A stretch of DNA of 34,111 nt, taken from Desulfohalobiaceae bacterium (GTDB lineage Bacteria; Desulfobacterota; Desulfovibrionia; Desulfovibrionales; Desulfothermaceae). Shown piece by piece: positions 24,601 to 31,277 of the stretch. The stretch covers positions 1 to 34,111 of the forward strand of contig JAIPEP010000011.1 of NCBI GenBank assembly GCA_021737085.1. The letters run 5' to 3'. Positions within the stretch are counted from its first letter, which is position 1, and each line of letters begins with the position of its first letter. A program made the position numbers and the translations under genes. The notes under the pieces were generated by a model. It saw only the letters and a list, made by a program, of their open reading frames with translations. It did no database searches and had not been told where the DNA came from.

Positions 24601-26139
24601 TCCGACGACGCCCAGTCCGGCATCAAGCAGGCCATCCAGGAGCAGGATCTAAACCGCGTGGTGGTGGCCTCCTGCTCGCCCCAGACCCACGAGCCCATCT
24701 TCATGGACACCCTGGAGAGCTGCGGCCTGAACAAATACCTTTTTGAGATGGCCAACATCCGCAACCACGACTCCTGGGTGCACGGTAACGCACCCAGGGA
24801 GGCCACGGACAAGGCCAAGGATCTGGTCCGCATGGCTGTGGCCAGGGCCAGGCGTCTGGCCCCCCTGCAGGAAAAGAGCATCCCTGTGGTTTCCAAGGCC
24901 CTGGTCATCGGTGGTGGCGTGGCCGGAATGAACGCGGCCCTCTCCCTGGCGGATCAGGGATTCGAGACTACCCTGGTGGAAAAGGAGACGGAGCTGGGCG
25001 GTCTGGCCAATCAGCTGACCCGGACCATCGAGGGCGAGGATATCCCTGCCTACGTGCGGGAGCTGGCACAACGCACTGCTGACCATCCCAACCTTACCGT
25101 CTACACCCGTTCCGTGGTGGTAAACTTCTCCGGCTTCAAAGGCAACTTCCAGACAGAGCTGATAGTGGGACCCGGCATGTACGAGCGCACCATCGAGCAC
25201 GGGGTCACCATCCTGGCCACTGGGGCCACGGAATATCAGCCAGGTGAATACCTCTACGGACAAAACGAGCGGGTCCTGACCCAGTTGGAGCTGGGGCAGC
25301 GCCTGGAGAGCGGGAATTTATCCCCAACGGACCAAGTGGCAATGATTCAGTGCGTGGGCTCGCGCAACGAGGAACACCCCAACTGCTCCCGTATCTGCTG
25401 TCAGTCCGCTATCAAGAACGCCATCCACATCAAGGAACAAAGCCCGGAAACACAAGTACATATCCTCTATCGGGACATCAGGACCTACGGCGCGCTGGAG
25501 GACTATTACACCAGGGCCCGGGAACTCGGGGTTATGTTCCACCATTTTCAACCGGAGGATCCTCCCCGCGTAGAAACCACGGATGATGACGGGCTAAGCC
25601 TCACTTTCCGGGATCGAATTCTGGGGCAGGACATTGAGCTTCGGCCCGGCCTTCTGGCACTGAGCGCCGGAATGCGGGCCGCGGACACCGAGGAATTGGC
25701 CTCTGTGCTCAAGCAACCCAGGAACGAGGAGGGCCACTTCCTCGAGGCGCACGTGAAGCTGCGGCCAGTGGACATGCCCACGGAGGGAGTCTTTGTCTGC
25801 GGCACCGCCCACAGCCCGCAACTGGTCTCCGAGTCCATATCCCAGGCTAGAGCGGCGGCTTCGCGGGCCGCGACGATCCTGTCCCAGGAGAGCCTTACCC
25901 TCTCCGCGGTGACAGCCCGGGTCAACCAGGATCTTTGCGCCGCCTGCCTGGTCTGTGTCCGCAACTGCCCCTACGGGGTTCCCCGGATCAACGAGGAAGG
26001 TGTTAGCGAGATCGATCCGGCCCAATGCCAGGGCTGCGGGATATGCGCAGCAGAATGTCCGGCCAAGGCTATCGAGCTCAACTGGTTCGAGGACAATCAG
26101 ATCCTGGCAGAGATCGACGCCTTGCTAGAGGAGGCATGA
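21691..26139 (+). CDS. Giant HdrA/GltD-like/HdrA fusion flavoprotein (HdrL-like)
   Basis: This encodes 1482 residues from ATG 21691 (GGGGAGAG upstream). Three FAD/NAD(P)-binding modules are visible. First HdrA: GGGVTGMQAALDLA (17-30), LDKTFPTNDC (52-61), four-Cys cluster C113/C116/C119/C123. Then a glutamate-synthase-beta-like (GltD) insert with cysteines C163, C167, C206, C210, C214, C217, the FAD motif IIGSGPAGLSAAYHLG (255-270), the NAD(P) motif IIGGGNVAVDVARSA (386-400) and AGGDLQTG (531-538). The first HdrA then resumes with a cysteine-rich stretch (626-642) and WLQCVGSRDQN (723-733). Second HdrA: CNC (935-937), GGGVAGMNAALSLA (1074-1087), CVGSRNEEHPNC (1221-1232), and two C-terminal ferredoxin clusters (C1416-C1426, C1446-C1456). 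It is probably a cytoplasmic electron-bifurcating or NAD(P)H-linked hub; no HdrB or HdrC is adjacent. Confidence 0.93.
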   Translation: MPDQDRKGPVGAVMIVGGGVTGMQAALDLANSGNYVYLVESSPAIGGIMSQLDKTFPTNDCSLCIISPKLVEVGRHLNIELLPTSEIRDLRGEPGNFTAKVLQRPRYVDLDNCTSCGDCAGACPVELPNEYNEGLSQNKAVYKKYDQAIPAAYAIRKGDPAPCRMTCPAGLNVQGYVQMVRQGNYERALEIIMEDLPLPGVLGRICPRGCEDACRRCEVDEPVSIRNLKRLAADQFDARQVQIPCAPERPEKVAIIGSGPAGLSAAYHLGRSGIRSTIFEALPQPGGMLRAGIPAHRLPREVLDQEIEVVTNLGAEIRTGTALGRDVSLDGLFQEGYSAVYLALGAHKGMELGVPGEKSNGVRQGVDFLREVNLSGTAQVGRKVAIIGGGNVAVDVARSALRMGAEEVTIAYRRTRKEMPALREEIEAAECEGIRIAYLCAPQQILDRDGAVSGIRLIEMELGEPDSSGRRRPVPVPGSEFDLEVDQVFPAIGQRPDIGPIEEEEGLEFTRWATTEVDSVTYETGRPGVFAGGDLQTGPWVAIGAVAAGREAAESMVRYLDGRDLSAGREPLEQPSEPDYRPIPEKEPVRKRVDMPELDLEERTCTFQEVELGLEDQSGRNEADRCLNCGYCCECYQCVNACLAQAIDHSQRPETKELQVGSVILCPGAKAFDPARLDQFYNYSSHPNVVTSLEFERILSATGPSAGHLQRRSDGREPSKIAWLQCVGSRDQNQCGNSYCSAVCCMYAIKEAIVAKEHAEHELDCAVFNMDIRSFGKDYENYYQRAADTFGVRFIKSRIHTVLPRPDSDDLLLGYVDESGVKQEEAFDMVVLSVGLETSSGVIETARGLGIELDKHNFVDSPVFEPGRTSRPGVYVSGTFRGPKDIPASVSEGSAAASEASRELAKARHSLTRSPEYPPQKDVSGQEPRIGVFVCNCGINIGGVVDVNEVTQYSAGLDNVVFADSNLFTCSDDAQSGIKQAIQEQDLNRVVVASCSPQTHEPIFMDTLESCGLNKYLFEMANIRNHDSWVHGNAPREATDKAKDLVRMAVARARRLAPLQEKSIPVVSKALVIGGGVAGMNAALSLADQGFETTLVEKETELGGLANQLTRTIEGEDIPAYVRELAQRTADHPNLTVYTRSVVVNFSGFKGNFQTELIVGPGMYERTIEHGVTILATGATEYQPGEYLYGQNERVLTQLELGQRLESGNLSPTDQVAMIQCVGSRNEEHPNCSRICCQSAIKNAIHIKEQSPETQVHILYRDIRTYGALEDYYTRARELGVMFHHFQPEDPPRVETTDDDGLSLTFRDRILGQDIELRPGLLALSAGMRAADTEELASVLKQPRNEEGHFLEAHVKLRPVDMPTEGVFVCGTAHSPQLVSESISQARAAASRAATILSQESLTLSAVTARVNQDLCAACLVCVRNCPYGVPRINEEGVSEIDPAQCQGCGICAAECPAKAIELNWFEDNQILAEIDALLEEA

Positions 26140-26235
26140 ACCCGTATAGCGGAAAGCGGGTAGGGGCTGCATGGTCCTATCCCGCGTCTTGAGGGACGAA
26201 GAGCTCATAGGAAACACTTGCTCAAACCACTAAAT

Positions 26236-26379
26236 AGTGCCTGACCGAAAACCGTGATTGGACGTAAACTAGCCCAGATACAAGGAGACGAAATTTTAAA
26301 ACCGCAGTGTATATTAATACATGAGGATTTCAAAATTTTGCAGCGACGAAGTAGGTGGGTGAGTTTTCGTCCAAGCACT
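26236..26379 (+). mobile_element. 144-bp palindromic MITE-like element, copy 3
   Basis: This copy lies between the HdrA-fusion gene and mvhD and is about 97-98 percent identical to copy 1 by eye. The 4-base AAAT occurs on both sides (26232-26235 and 26380-26383), consistent with a target-site duplication. The right end is 29 bases before the mvhD start codon, so it inserted directly into the leader region of that gene, and its hairpin could affect expression of mvhD-metV-metF. Confidence 0.85.
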
Positions 26380-26408
26380 AAATAGAGGTGCCAATCAGGG
26401 GGCTAATC

Positions 26409-26837
26409 ATGAATGAATTCCATCCCCGTATTATCGCCTTCTGCTGCAGCTATTGAGGCTATAGCGCAGCGGACCTGGCAGGTTCCATGCGGCTGGGGTA
26501 TTCCCCAGATATCAAGCTTATCCGGGTACCGTGCACGGGCAAGGTGGACCTGATCCACATCCTGCACGCCATGGAGAAAGGTGCGGACGGGGTCTATCTG
26601 GTGGGCTGCCTGGAGGGCGATTGCCATTTCCTTCACGGCAACCTCCGGGCTAAAAAAAGGGTGCAGAAGGCACAGGAGATTCTTAACAGCATTGGGCTGG
26701 AGGGAGAGCGGGTGCAGATGTACAATCTCTCCTCCGGAGAAGGGCCCAAGTTCGTGCAGTATGCCCGTGAAATGGAGGAAAGGATTCGGGAGCTCGGCCC
26801 CAATCCGATCAAAAAAGGGCTTTCCTCCGCGGCCTGA
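26409..26837 (+). CDS. mvhD: MvhD-type iron-sulfur protein with predicted selenocysteine (in-frame UGA)
   Basis: This encodes 142 residues if the TGA at 26454-26456 (codon 16) is read as selenocysteine. ATG 26409 has AGGGGG six bases upstream. The translation begins MNEFHPRIIAFCCSY-U-GYSAADLAG; MvhD proteins carry cysteine at the U position in the FCCNxC-type motif, so UGA replaces a conserved cysteine ligand. Downstream the family motifs continue in the same frame: RVPCTGKVD (39-47), GADGVYLVGCLEGDCHF (58-74), GN, KKRVQKAQEIL, and RVQMYNLSSGEGPKF. Remaining cysteines are C12, C13, C42, C67 and C72. MvhD binds a [2Fe-2S] cluster and passes electrons from hydrogenase or dehydrogenase to HdrA. 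Automatic annotation would start at ATG 26487 and lose the cysteine motif. Confidence 0.9.
26463..26494 (+). promoter_or_regulatory. SECIS-like hairpin after the mvhD UGA
   Basis: Starting seven bases after the UGA, AGC-GCA (26463-26468) pairs with TGC-G-GCT (26488-26494, one bulged G), and GGACC (26471-26475) pairs with GGTTCC (26481-26486, one bulged T). The 5-base apical loop is TGGCA, which contains GG at 26477-26478, about 21 bases after the UGA. Bacterial SECIS elements bound by SelB have a short upper stem, a bulged U and a GG-containing loop at about this distance, so the match is close. Confidence 0.75.
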
Positions 26838-26939
26838 GTTCTGGAGACAGGGCTGGCTTACCCGCATCCCGACTATGCCATAGTGGTCCCTATCTGTCCG
26901 GCTAGGTGGCCCAATGTTCTAACAAAGGGGGCTGTGAAT

Positions 26940-27608
26940 ATGATCGTCGCCGAACAAAAGCCCATCGAGGAAATCATCCAAGAAATCCAGGACGACCACA
27001 GCGTTCTTATCCTGGGCTGCAACGAATGCGTCACTGTCTGCGAGGCCGGAGGGAAAAAGGAGGTGGCGGTCCTGGCCTCCGCCCTGCGAATGCACTTCAT
27101 GCAACAGGGGGATCAGAAACAGATCGAGGAAAAGACCCTGGAGAGGCAGTGCGACTCGGAATACCTGGAAGAGCTGCGGGCTCAAGTGGACCGCTACGAT
27201 TCGGTGCTCTCCCTGGCCTGCGGAGCGGGAGTCCAGTTCACCGCGGAAAAGTACCCCTCTACTGCCATCTATCCCGGGGTCAACACCAAATTCATCGGAG
27301 TGACGGAAGAGCAGGGATACTGGACAGAGAGATGCCAGGCCTGCGGCCAATGCATTCTGGCCAAGACCGGAGGGATCTGTCCGGTTTCCCGCTGCGCCAA
27401 ACGCCTGCTGAACGGTCCCTGCGGAGGTTCTACCCAGGGAAAATGCGAAATAAATCCGGAGCTGGACTGCGCCTGGCAATTGATCATCGACAGGCTCAGT
27501 TCCCTGGACAAGCTGGACGACTATGAGGAGTTGGTCCCGATCAAGGACTGGTCCCCTGATCGGGCAGGGGGACCGCGAAAAGTAGTTAGGGAGGATGTTA
27601 CGTCATGA
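26940..27608 (+). CDS. metV: MetV, zinc/iron-sulfur partner of methylene-THF reductase
   Basis: This encodes 222 residues from ATG 26940, with AAAGGGGG upstream; the open frame extends earlier but that part lacks support. MetV forms the two-subunit methylene-tetrahydrofolate reductase of acetogens and related bacteria with MetF. The N-terminus has CNECVTVCEAGGKKEV with two cysteines per turn. The C-terminal part has the cysteine-rich motif CQACGQCILAKTGGICPVSRC followed by KRLLNGPCGGSTQGKCEI and CAW, expected to bind iron-sulfur or zinc. Its stop overlaps the metF start (ATGA at 27605-27608), so the two are translated in a coupled way. Confidence 0.92.
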   Translation: MIVAEQKPIEEIIQEIQDDHSVLILGCNECVTVCEAGGKKEVAVLASALRMHFMQQGDQKQIEEKTLERQCDSEYLEELRAQVDRYDSVLSLACGAGVQFTAEKYPSTAIYPGVNTKFIGVTEEQGYWTERCQACGQCILAKTGGICPVSRCAKRLLNGPCGGSTQGKCEINPELDCAWQLIIDRLSSLDKLDDYEELVPIKDWSPDRAGGPRKVVREDVTS

Positions 27609-28534
27609 GCGCTAATACGCCGAGCAGACTGGAAAAGGTTCTCGCCAACGGACACTTCGCCGTCACCACGGAGTGCGGTCCTCCTCGGGGAAGCGATCTC
27701 GGGGTGATCACCCAGAAAGCGGAATACGTGAAAAATCATGTGGACGCCATCAATGTAACGGACAACCAGACCTCGGTCACCCGGCTCTGCAGCCTCTCCT
27801 GCTGCATCCATCTCAAGCAGCTGGGTCTGGAGCCGATCCTGCAGATGGTAACCCGGGACCGCAACCGGATCGCCCTGCAAAGCGACATCCTGGGTGCCGC
27901 TGCCTTCGATATTCACAATATCCTCTGTCTTTCCGGAGATCACCAGAGCTTCGGAGACCATGCCCAAGGACAGAATGTGCACGATCTGGACTCTATGCAG
28001 CTTATCCAGACAGCGCGCCATATGCGCGACGAGGGCGCCTTTCTGGGCGGGGACGCCATACAGAGACCCCCGCAGATGTTTGTTGGAGCGGCAGCCAATC
28101 CCTTCGCCGATCCTTTCGAGATCCGTGTTCCCAGGCTGGCCAAGAAGGTCAAAGCAGGGGCCGAATTCATCCAGACCCAGTGCATCTACAACCTGGACAA
28201 GTTCGAAGAGTGGATGAAGGGCATCCGGGATCGTGGTCTGCACGAAGAGGTTGCTATCCTGGCCGGCCTTACACCCTTCAAATCCGCGGGCATGGCACGT
28301 TTTATGAAAAACAAGGTGCCGGGCATGGATGTTCCGGATCACGTGGTCAAGCGCATGGCGGATCAACCCAAGGAGAAGCAACCCGAGGAAGGGCTCAAGA
28401 TCTGCACCGAATCCATGCAGCGCCTAAAGGAAATCGAGGGTGTTAGCGGATTCCACATTATGGCCATCGAATGGGAGCAAAAGGTGCCGGAACTTGTCGA
28501 GGGAGCGGGCCTGCATCCCAGGCCTGAAATCTAG
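27605..28534 (+). CDS. metF: Methylene-tetrahydrofolate reductase MetF (second MetF)
   Basis: This encodes 309 residues; ATG 27605 overlaps the metV TGA. The MetF TIM barrel has VTTECGPPRG (19-28) with the catalytic Glu position, VDAINVTDNQTS, LQMVTRDRNRIALQSDILGAA, ILCLSGDH, FVGAAANPFADP and EFIQTQCIYNLD, ending in a GFHIMAIEWE-type strand. It reduces methylene-THF to methyl-THF, the substrate of AcsE, which is encoded across the divergent intergenic region. Partner MetV lies directly upstream; HdrA-fusion and Sec-MvhD are the likely electron suppliers. Length is typical. Confidence 0.94.
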   Translation: MSANTPSRLEKVLANGHFAVTTECGPPRGSDLGVITQKAEYVKNHVDAINVTDNQTSVTRLCSLSCCIHLKQLGLEPILQMVTRDRNRIALQSDILGAAAFDIHNILCLSGDHQSFGDHAQGQNVHDLDSMQLIQTARHMRDEGAFLGGDAIQRPPQMFVGAAANPFADPFEIRVPRLAKKVKAGAEFIQTQCIYNLDKFEEWMKGIRDRGLHEEVAILAGLTPFKSAGMARFMKNKVPGMDVPDHVVKRMADQPKEKQPEEGLKICTESMQRLKEIEGVSGFHIMAIEWEQKVPELVEGAGLHPRPEI

Positions 28535-28587
28535 CGGCCGGGGGATAGCAAAGGACCCCACTCGTAACAGCAAAGGAGGACAGGGAT

Positions 28588-28974
28588 ATGAGCCAGAAAA
28601 GACGGATCCTGGTCGTGGACGACGATCCGGACTTCTGCGATGTGGTGCAAAGTAAGCTGGAACCCCTGGATGTGGATGTGGATCTCGCCTACGACGGTGT
28701 GGAGGGAATGGCCAAGGTCAAGGAGAATACACCGGATCTTATCGTCCTCGACGTGATGATGCCGGAGAAGGACGGGTTCCAGATGTGCCGAGAAGTAAAG
28801 CAGGATCCCAATTACCAGGACATACCGGTCATAATGCTCACCGCGGTAGCGGATCACATCTCTGATACCACCTATTCCCAGTACGACGCCATGAGCATGG
28901 AGGCAGAAGACTACATTCCCAAAGGACCGGACTGCAGCAGCAAAGTGGTTGAGAGCGTCAAGGAATTTCTTTAG
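28588..28974 (+). CDS. Stand-alone CheY-like response-regulator receiver
   Basis: This encodes 128 residues from ATG 28588 with AAAGGAGG ten bases upstream. It is a single receiver domain: acidic pocket D11-D13 (VVDDDPD), phospho-acceptor D55 (LIVLDVMMPEKDG), T85 and K112 (IPKGP). No output domain follows, so it would act by protein contact. It is 53 bp behind metF and in the same direction, so it may belong to the same transcript. No cognate kinase is adjacent; the sensor kinases at the right edge lie 3 kb away and have their own receiver. Its loop after T85 (AVADHISDTTYSQYD) is somewhat longer than in CheY. Confidence 0.9.
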   Translation: MSQKRRILVVDDDPDFCDVVQSKLEPLDVDVDLAYDGVEGMAKVKENTPDLIVLDVMMPEKDGFQMCREVKQDPNYQDIPVIMLTAVADHISDTTYSQYDAMSMEAEDYIPKGPDCSSKVVESVKEFL

Positions 28975-29020
28975 TTGGTATCCCGTCCGGAAAGCCCACT
29001 ATTCCGGGAGCCTAGACCCG

Positions 29021-29045
29021 CTTCTTCTTTTGACAAAAGAAGAAG
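29021..29045 (+). terminator. Perfect hairpin after the receiver gene
   Basis: CTTCTTCTTTT (29021-29031) pairs perfectly with AAAAGAAGAAG (29035-29045) around a 3-base loop, 46 bases after the stop of the receiver gene. There is no T-run after it, so it is a possible end-of-transcript or stabilising structure rather than a classic terminator. Confidence 0.5.
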
Positions 29046-29055
29046 TAAAGAATTA

Positions 29056-29343
29056 GTAACTATTCACCACTTCTCTGCCCTCAGCGTAATCTTCAAGGGG
29101 GCCTTTTTGAATCAATTCTCCGAAGACTCTGTTCGATTTTCTTCGCTCGCCACGTGGGGGAAGCCCGGCACTCACTTTTTTTGGAAGTTCAACACCCCAC
29201 GAGCAAGTATCAATCAAAAGTGAGTGCCGGGTGGGGGCAGGGATGCCCCCGCGTGGCGAGCGTTAGAAAATCCAGAGTCGGAGGTGCAAGATGAAAAAAG
29301 GCCCCCTTGAAGATTATGGTTTCGCAAGGTGCTGAATAATTAC
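29056..29343. repeat. 288-bp imperfect inverted repeat
   Basis: The left arm (from GTAACTATTCACCAC at 29056) is mirrored by the right arm ending GTGCTGAATAATTAC at 29343. The best blocks are TAATCTTCAAGGGGGCCTTTT (29087 outward) against its complement at about 29307-29327, the CGCTCGCCACG(T/C)GGGGG block, and CCCGGCACTCACTTTT (29164-29179) against its perfect complement at 29216-29231. Between blocks the arms differ, so this may be two copies of one repeat facing each other or a decayed palindromic element. No gene is present inside. Confidence 0.75.
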
Positions 29344-29368
29344 AAGAATTAAACAAGTATACCATTAT

Positions 29369-29388
29369 TACTACAACGTAATTTTGGA
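29369..29388 (+). repeat. 20-bp direct repeat, first copy
   Basis: TACTACAACGTAATTTTGGA occurs here and again at 31258-31277, so the two copies flank the sigma54 regulator gene. It could be a leftover end of a mobile element or a shared regulatory motif. Confidence 0.55.
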
Positions 29389-29395
29389 CCTTGCC

Positions 29396-29455
29396 GGGGA
29401 GTTGCCTTTTGCTCGGGCTGGTCGCCTTGCAATAAAGGAGCACAGGCAACTCCCC
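29396..29455 (+). other. Long-range hairpin with perfect 11-bp outer stem
   Basis: GGGGAGTTGCC (29396-29406) pairs with GGCAACTCCCC (29445-29455), with a further TGCTC/GAGCA pairing inside. It lies in the gene-free region between the receiver gene and the sigma54 regulator and could be an RNA structure. Confidence 0.5.
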
Positions 29456-29891
29456 TACTGCGGCCTAAAATAAGCGAAGTTTCCCTGTAGTGTTATCTTT
29501 TTGTCTCTTTTAGGGAGAAAAAGAAACGCCAACTACACTCCACCAGAGATAACGAGTTAGCCTCAATCCCCTGTATCGCCGTCTCCACAAAGGCGTTCCC
29601 ATTACTTACGGTGACGCCTGTCCCCCTCCGGGCCACTCTGGATTACCCTAAATCCTCCCGGCCATCCATCATTCTCTGATGACATCTTGAGGTAAACATG
29701 CTACTAAGAACATAAATCCTTCCCTTTTATCTGGAACAGGAAATGCTGGATTTTTTGTTAAATGCGCCGTGCAGGACGGAAAATTGCCTACAATCCTTAG
29801 AACCGAGAAAAGCTTTGCAGGGGACTAAGGCACCTTCCATCCCCACCGCCGGATTCGGGCAACAGACAGAACAATAGGACCTTTTTCTCTT
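29456..29891. other. Gene-free stretch before the sigma54 regulator
   Basis: These 436 bases hold no convincing open frame. There is a hairpin TCTTTTT/AAAAAGA with inner CTC/GAG (about 29500-29526), and a GGCGT/ACGCC pair around 29592-29618. I see no tRNA cloverleaf, no sigma54 -24/-12 pair and no clear sigma70 promoter. It may carry a small RNA, but nothing specific is supported. Confidence 0.4.
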
Positions 29892-31223
29892 ATGAGGCAA
29901 AAAACACGCATCCTGGTCATAGACGACGAACCTGTCCTGCGGGAATCACTGCAGGCTTGGCTGGAGCGGGACGGCTACTCCGTTGAGGCCGTAGCCTCCG
30001 GTGGACAAGGCCTGAACCGTATTGCTAAGACCCGCTTCGATCTTGTCTTCCTCGATCTGAAGCTGGAGGACATCGACGGCATTCAGGTACTGACCCGGAT
30101 CAAGGAAGATGATCCGGACACGTCGGTGGTCATGATCACCGCCTACGGCTCCGTTCCTTCCGCAGTGGAGGCCATGAAGCAGGGAGCGGAAGACTATCTG
30201 CTCAAGCCTTTCGAGCCGGAGGAGCTGAGCGTCCTCATCGAGAAGATCATTACTCACAAGGCCCGCGAGCAGGAAAATATTTTTCTGCGCACGGAGCAGC
30301 GGGAGCGAACCCGCTTCGAAAGCCTCTTGGGCCAGTCCGAGCCCATGCAGGAAATCTTCAGTTTTATCGAGGATATCTCCCCCACGGACTCCACGGTGCT
30401 CATAACTGGGGAAACGGGTACAGGGAAGGAGTTGGCAGCCAAAGCGATCCACTCCAGGAGCCACCGCTGCGAAGGCCCCTTCGTTGCGGTCAACTGCGGC
30501 TCCCTCCCGGAACAGCTCATGGAGAGCGAGCTCTTCGGGTACGAACAGGGCGCTTTCACCGACGCCAAACAGAGCAAAAAGGGCCGCCTAGAGCTAGCCG
30601 GCACAGGGACGCTCTTTTTGGATGAGGTCGGCGAGATAGGGCCCAGGATGCAGATCGACCTGCTCCGGGTCTTAGAGGAGCGCAGCTTTACCCGTCTGGG
30701 TGGAACCCGCCCCATAGGAACGGATATCCGGGTAATCGCCGCATCGAACAAGGATCTCCCCGAAGCGGTTCGGGCGGGATATTTTCGGGAGGACCTCTAC
30801 TACCGCCTCAACGTTATCAGCCTGGAAATGCCCCCTCTGCGCAAGCGCAAAGAGGATATCCCCCTCCTGGCAGAACATTTCCTGAGCCGCTTCCGGCAGG
30901 AAACCAAGAAGGAGATCGAGCATATCAGCCGGCAGGCCCTGGATCTGATGATGCTCTACGACTGGCCCGGAAACGTACGGGAGTTGGAGAATGCCATCGA
31001 GAGGGCGGTCGTAGTGGGTAAGGGCAAGAAAATCCAGCCCGAGGATTTGCCCATCTCTCGAGAACCAGGACTTAACAAAGAGGGCTCGCTGCAGGAAATG
31101 GAGAAGGTCCACATCCAACAAGTGCTCAAACAAAACGACTGGAACATCTCCCGCAGCGCCAAGATTTTGGGAATCGACCGCTCCACCCTGTACAAAAAGA
31201 TAAGGCGCTACAATATACGCTGA
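29892..31223 (+). CDS. Sigma54-dependent response regulator, NtrC family
   Basis: This encodes 443 residues from ATG 29892. Residues 1-120 are a receiver domain (DDEP at 11-14, phospho-acceptor D55 in LVFLDLKLED, T83, K105). Residues about 145-385 are the sigma54-interacting AAA+ domain with Walker A GETGTGKE (173-180), the sigma54-contact loop ELFGYEQGAFTDA (213-225), Walker B TLFLDEVGE (240-248), and the sensor motifs around ASNKDLPEAVRAGYFREDLYYRL and YDWPGNVRELEN. The C-terminus is a Fis-type helix-turn-helix (NISRSAKILGIDRSTLYKKI). It would activate sigma54 promoters when phosphorylated, perhaps by the sensor kinases encoded downstream on the opposite strand. Targets are unknown. Confidence 0.95.
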   Translation: MRQKTRILVIDDEPVLRESLQAWLERDGYSVEAVASGGQGLNRIAKTRFDLVFLDLKLEDIDGIQVLTRIKEDDPDTSVVMITAYGSVPSAVEAMKQGAEDYLLKPFEPEELSVLIEKIITHKAREQENIFLRTEQRERTRFESLLGQSEPMQEIFSFIEDISPTDSTVLITGETGTGKELAAKAIHSRSHRCEGPFVAVNCGSLPEQLMESELFGYEQGAFTDAKQSKKGRLELAGTGTLFLDEVGEIGPRMQIDLLRVLEERSFTRLGGTRPIGTDIRVIAASNKDLPEAVRAGYFREDLYYRLNVISLEMPPLRKRKEDIPLLAEHFLSRFRQETKKEIEHISRQALDLMMLYDWPGNVRELENAIERAVVVGKGKKIQPEDLPISREPGLNKEGSLQEMEKVHIQQVLKQNDWNISRSAKILGIDRSTLYKKIRRYNIR

Positions 31224-31257
31224 TCCTTTATATGCCCCCAACTAGCAAGCAAGATAG

Positions 31258-31277
31258 TACTACAACGTAATTTTGGA
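31258..31277 (+). repeat. 20-bp direct repeat, second copy
   Basis: An exact second copy of TACTACAACGTAATTTTGGA (first at 29369). The predicted TTG start of the archaemetzincin gene (31273) lies inside it, so the repeat may have brought the start codon or part of the leader. Confidence 0.55.

Noticed and set aside
26487-26837. Start of a 116-residue protein at ATG 26487
   Set aside because: It would discard the Cys-rich N-terminal motif that defines MvhD, and the sequence upstream continues the same family in frame through a single TGA.
29056-29343. CRISPR array
   Set aside because: There are only two arms in inverse orientation, without regularly spaced direct repeats or cas genes.
29456-29891. 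tRNA or 6S-like RNA in the gene-free stretch
   Set aside because: No cloverleaf, anticodon arm or CCA-type end, and no clear single long stem; the seen hairpins are short and separate.
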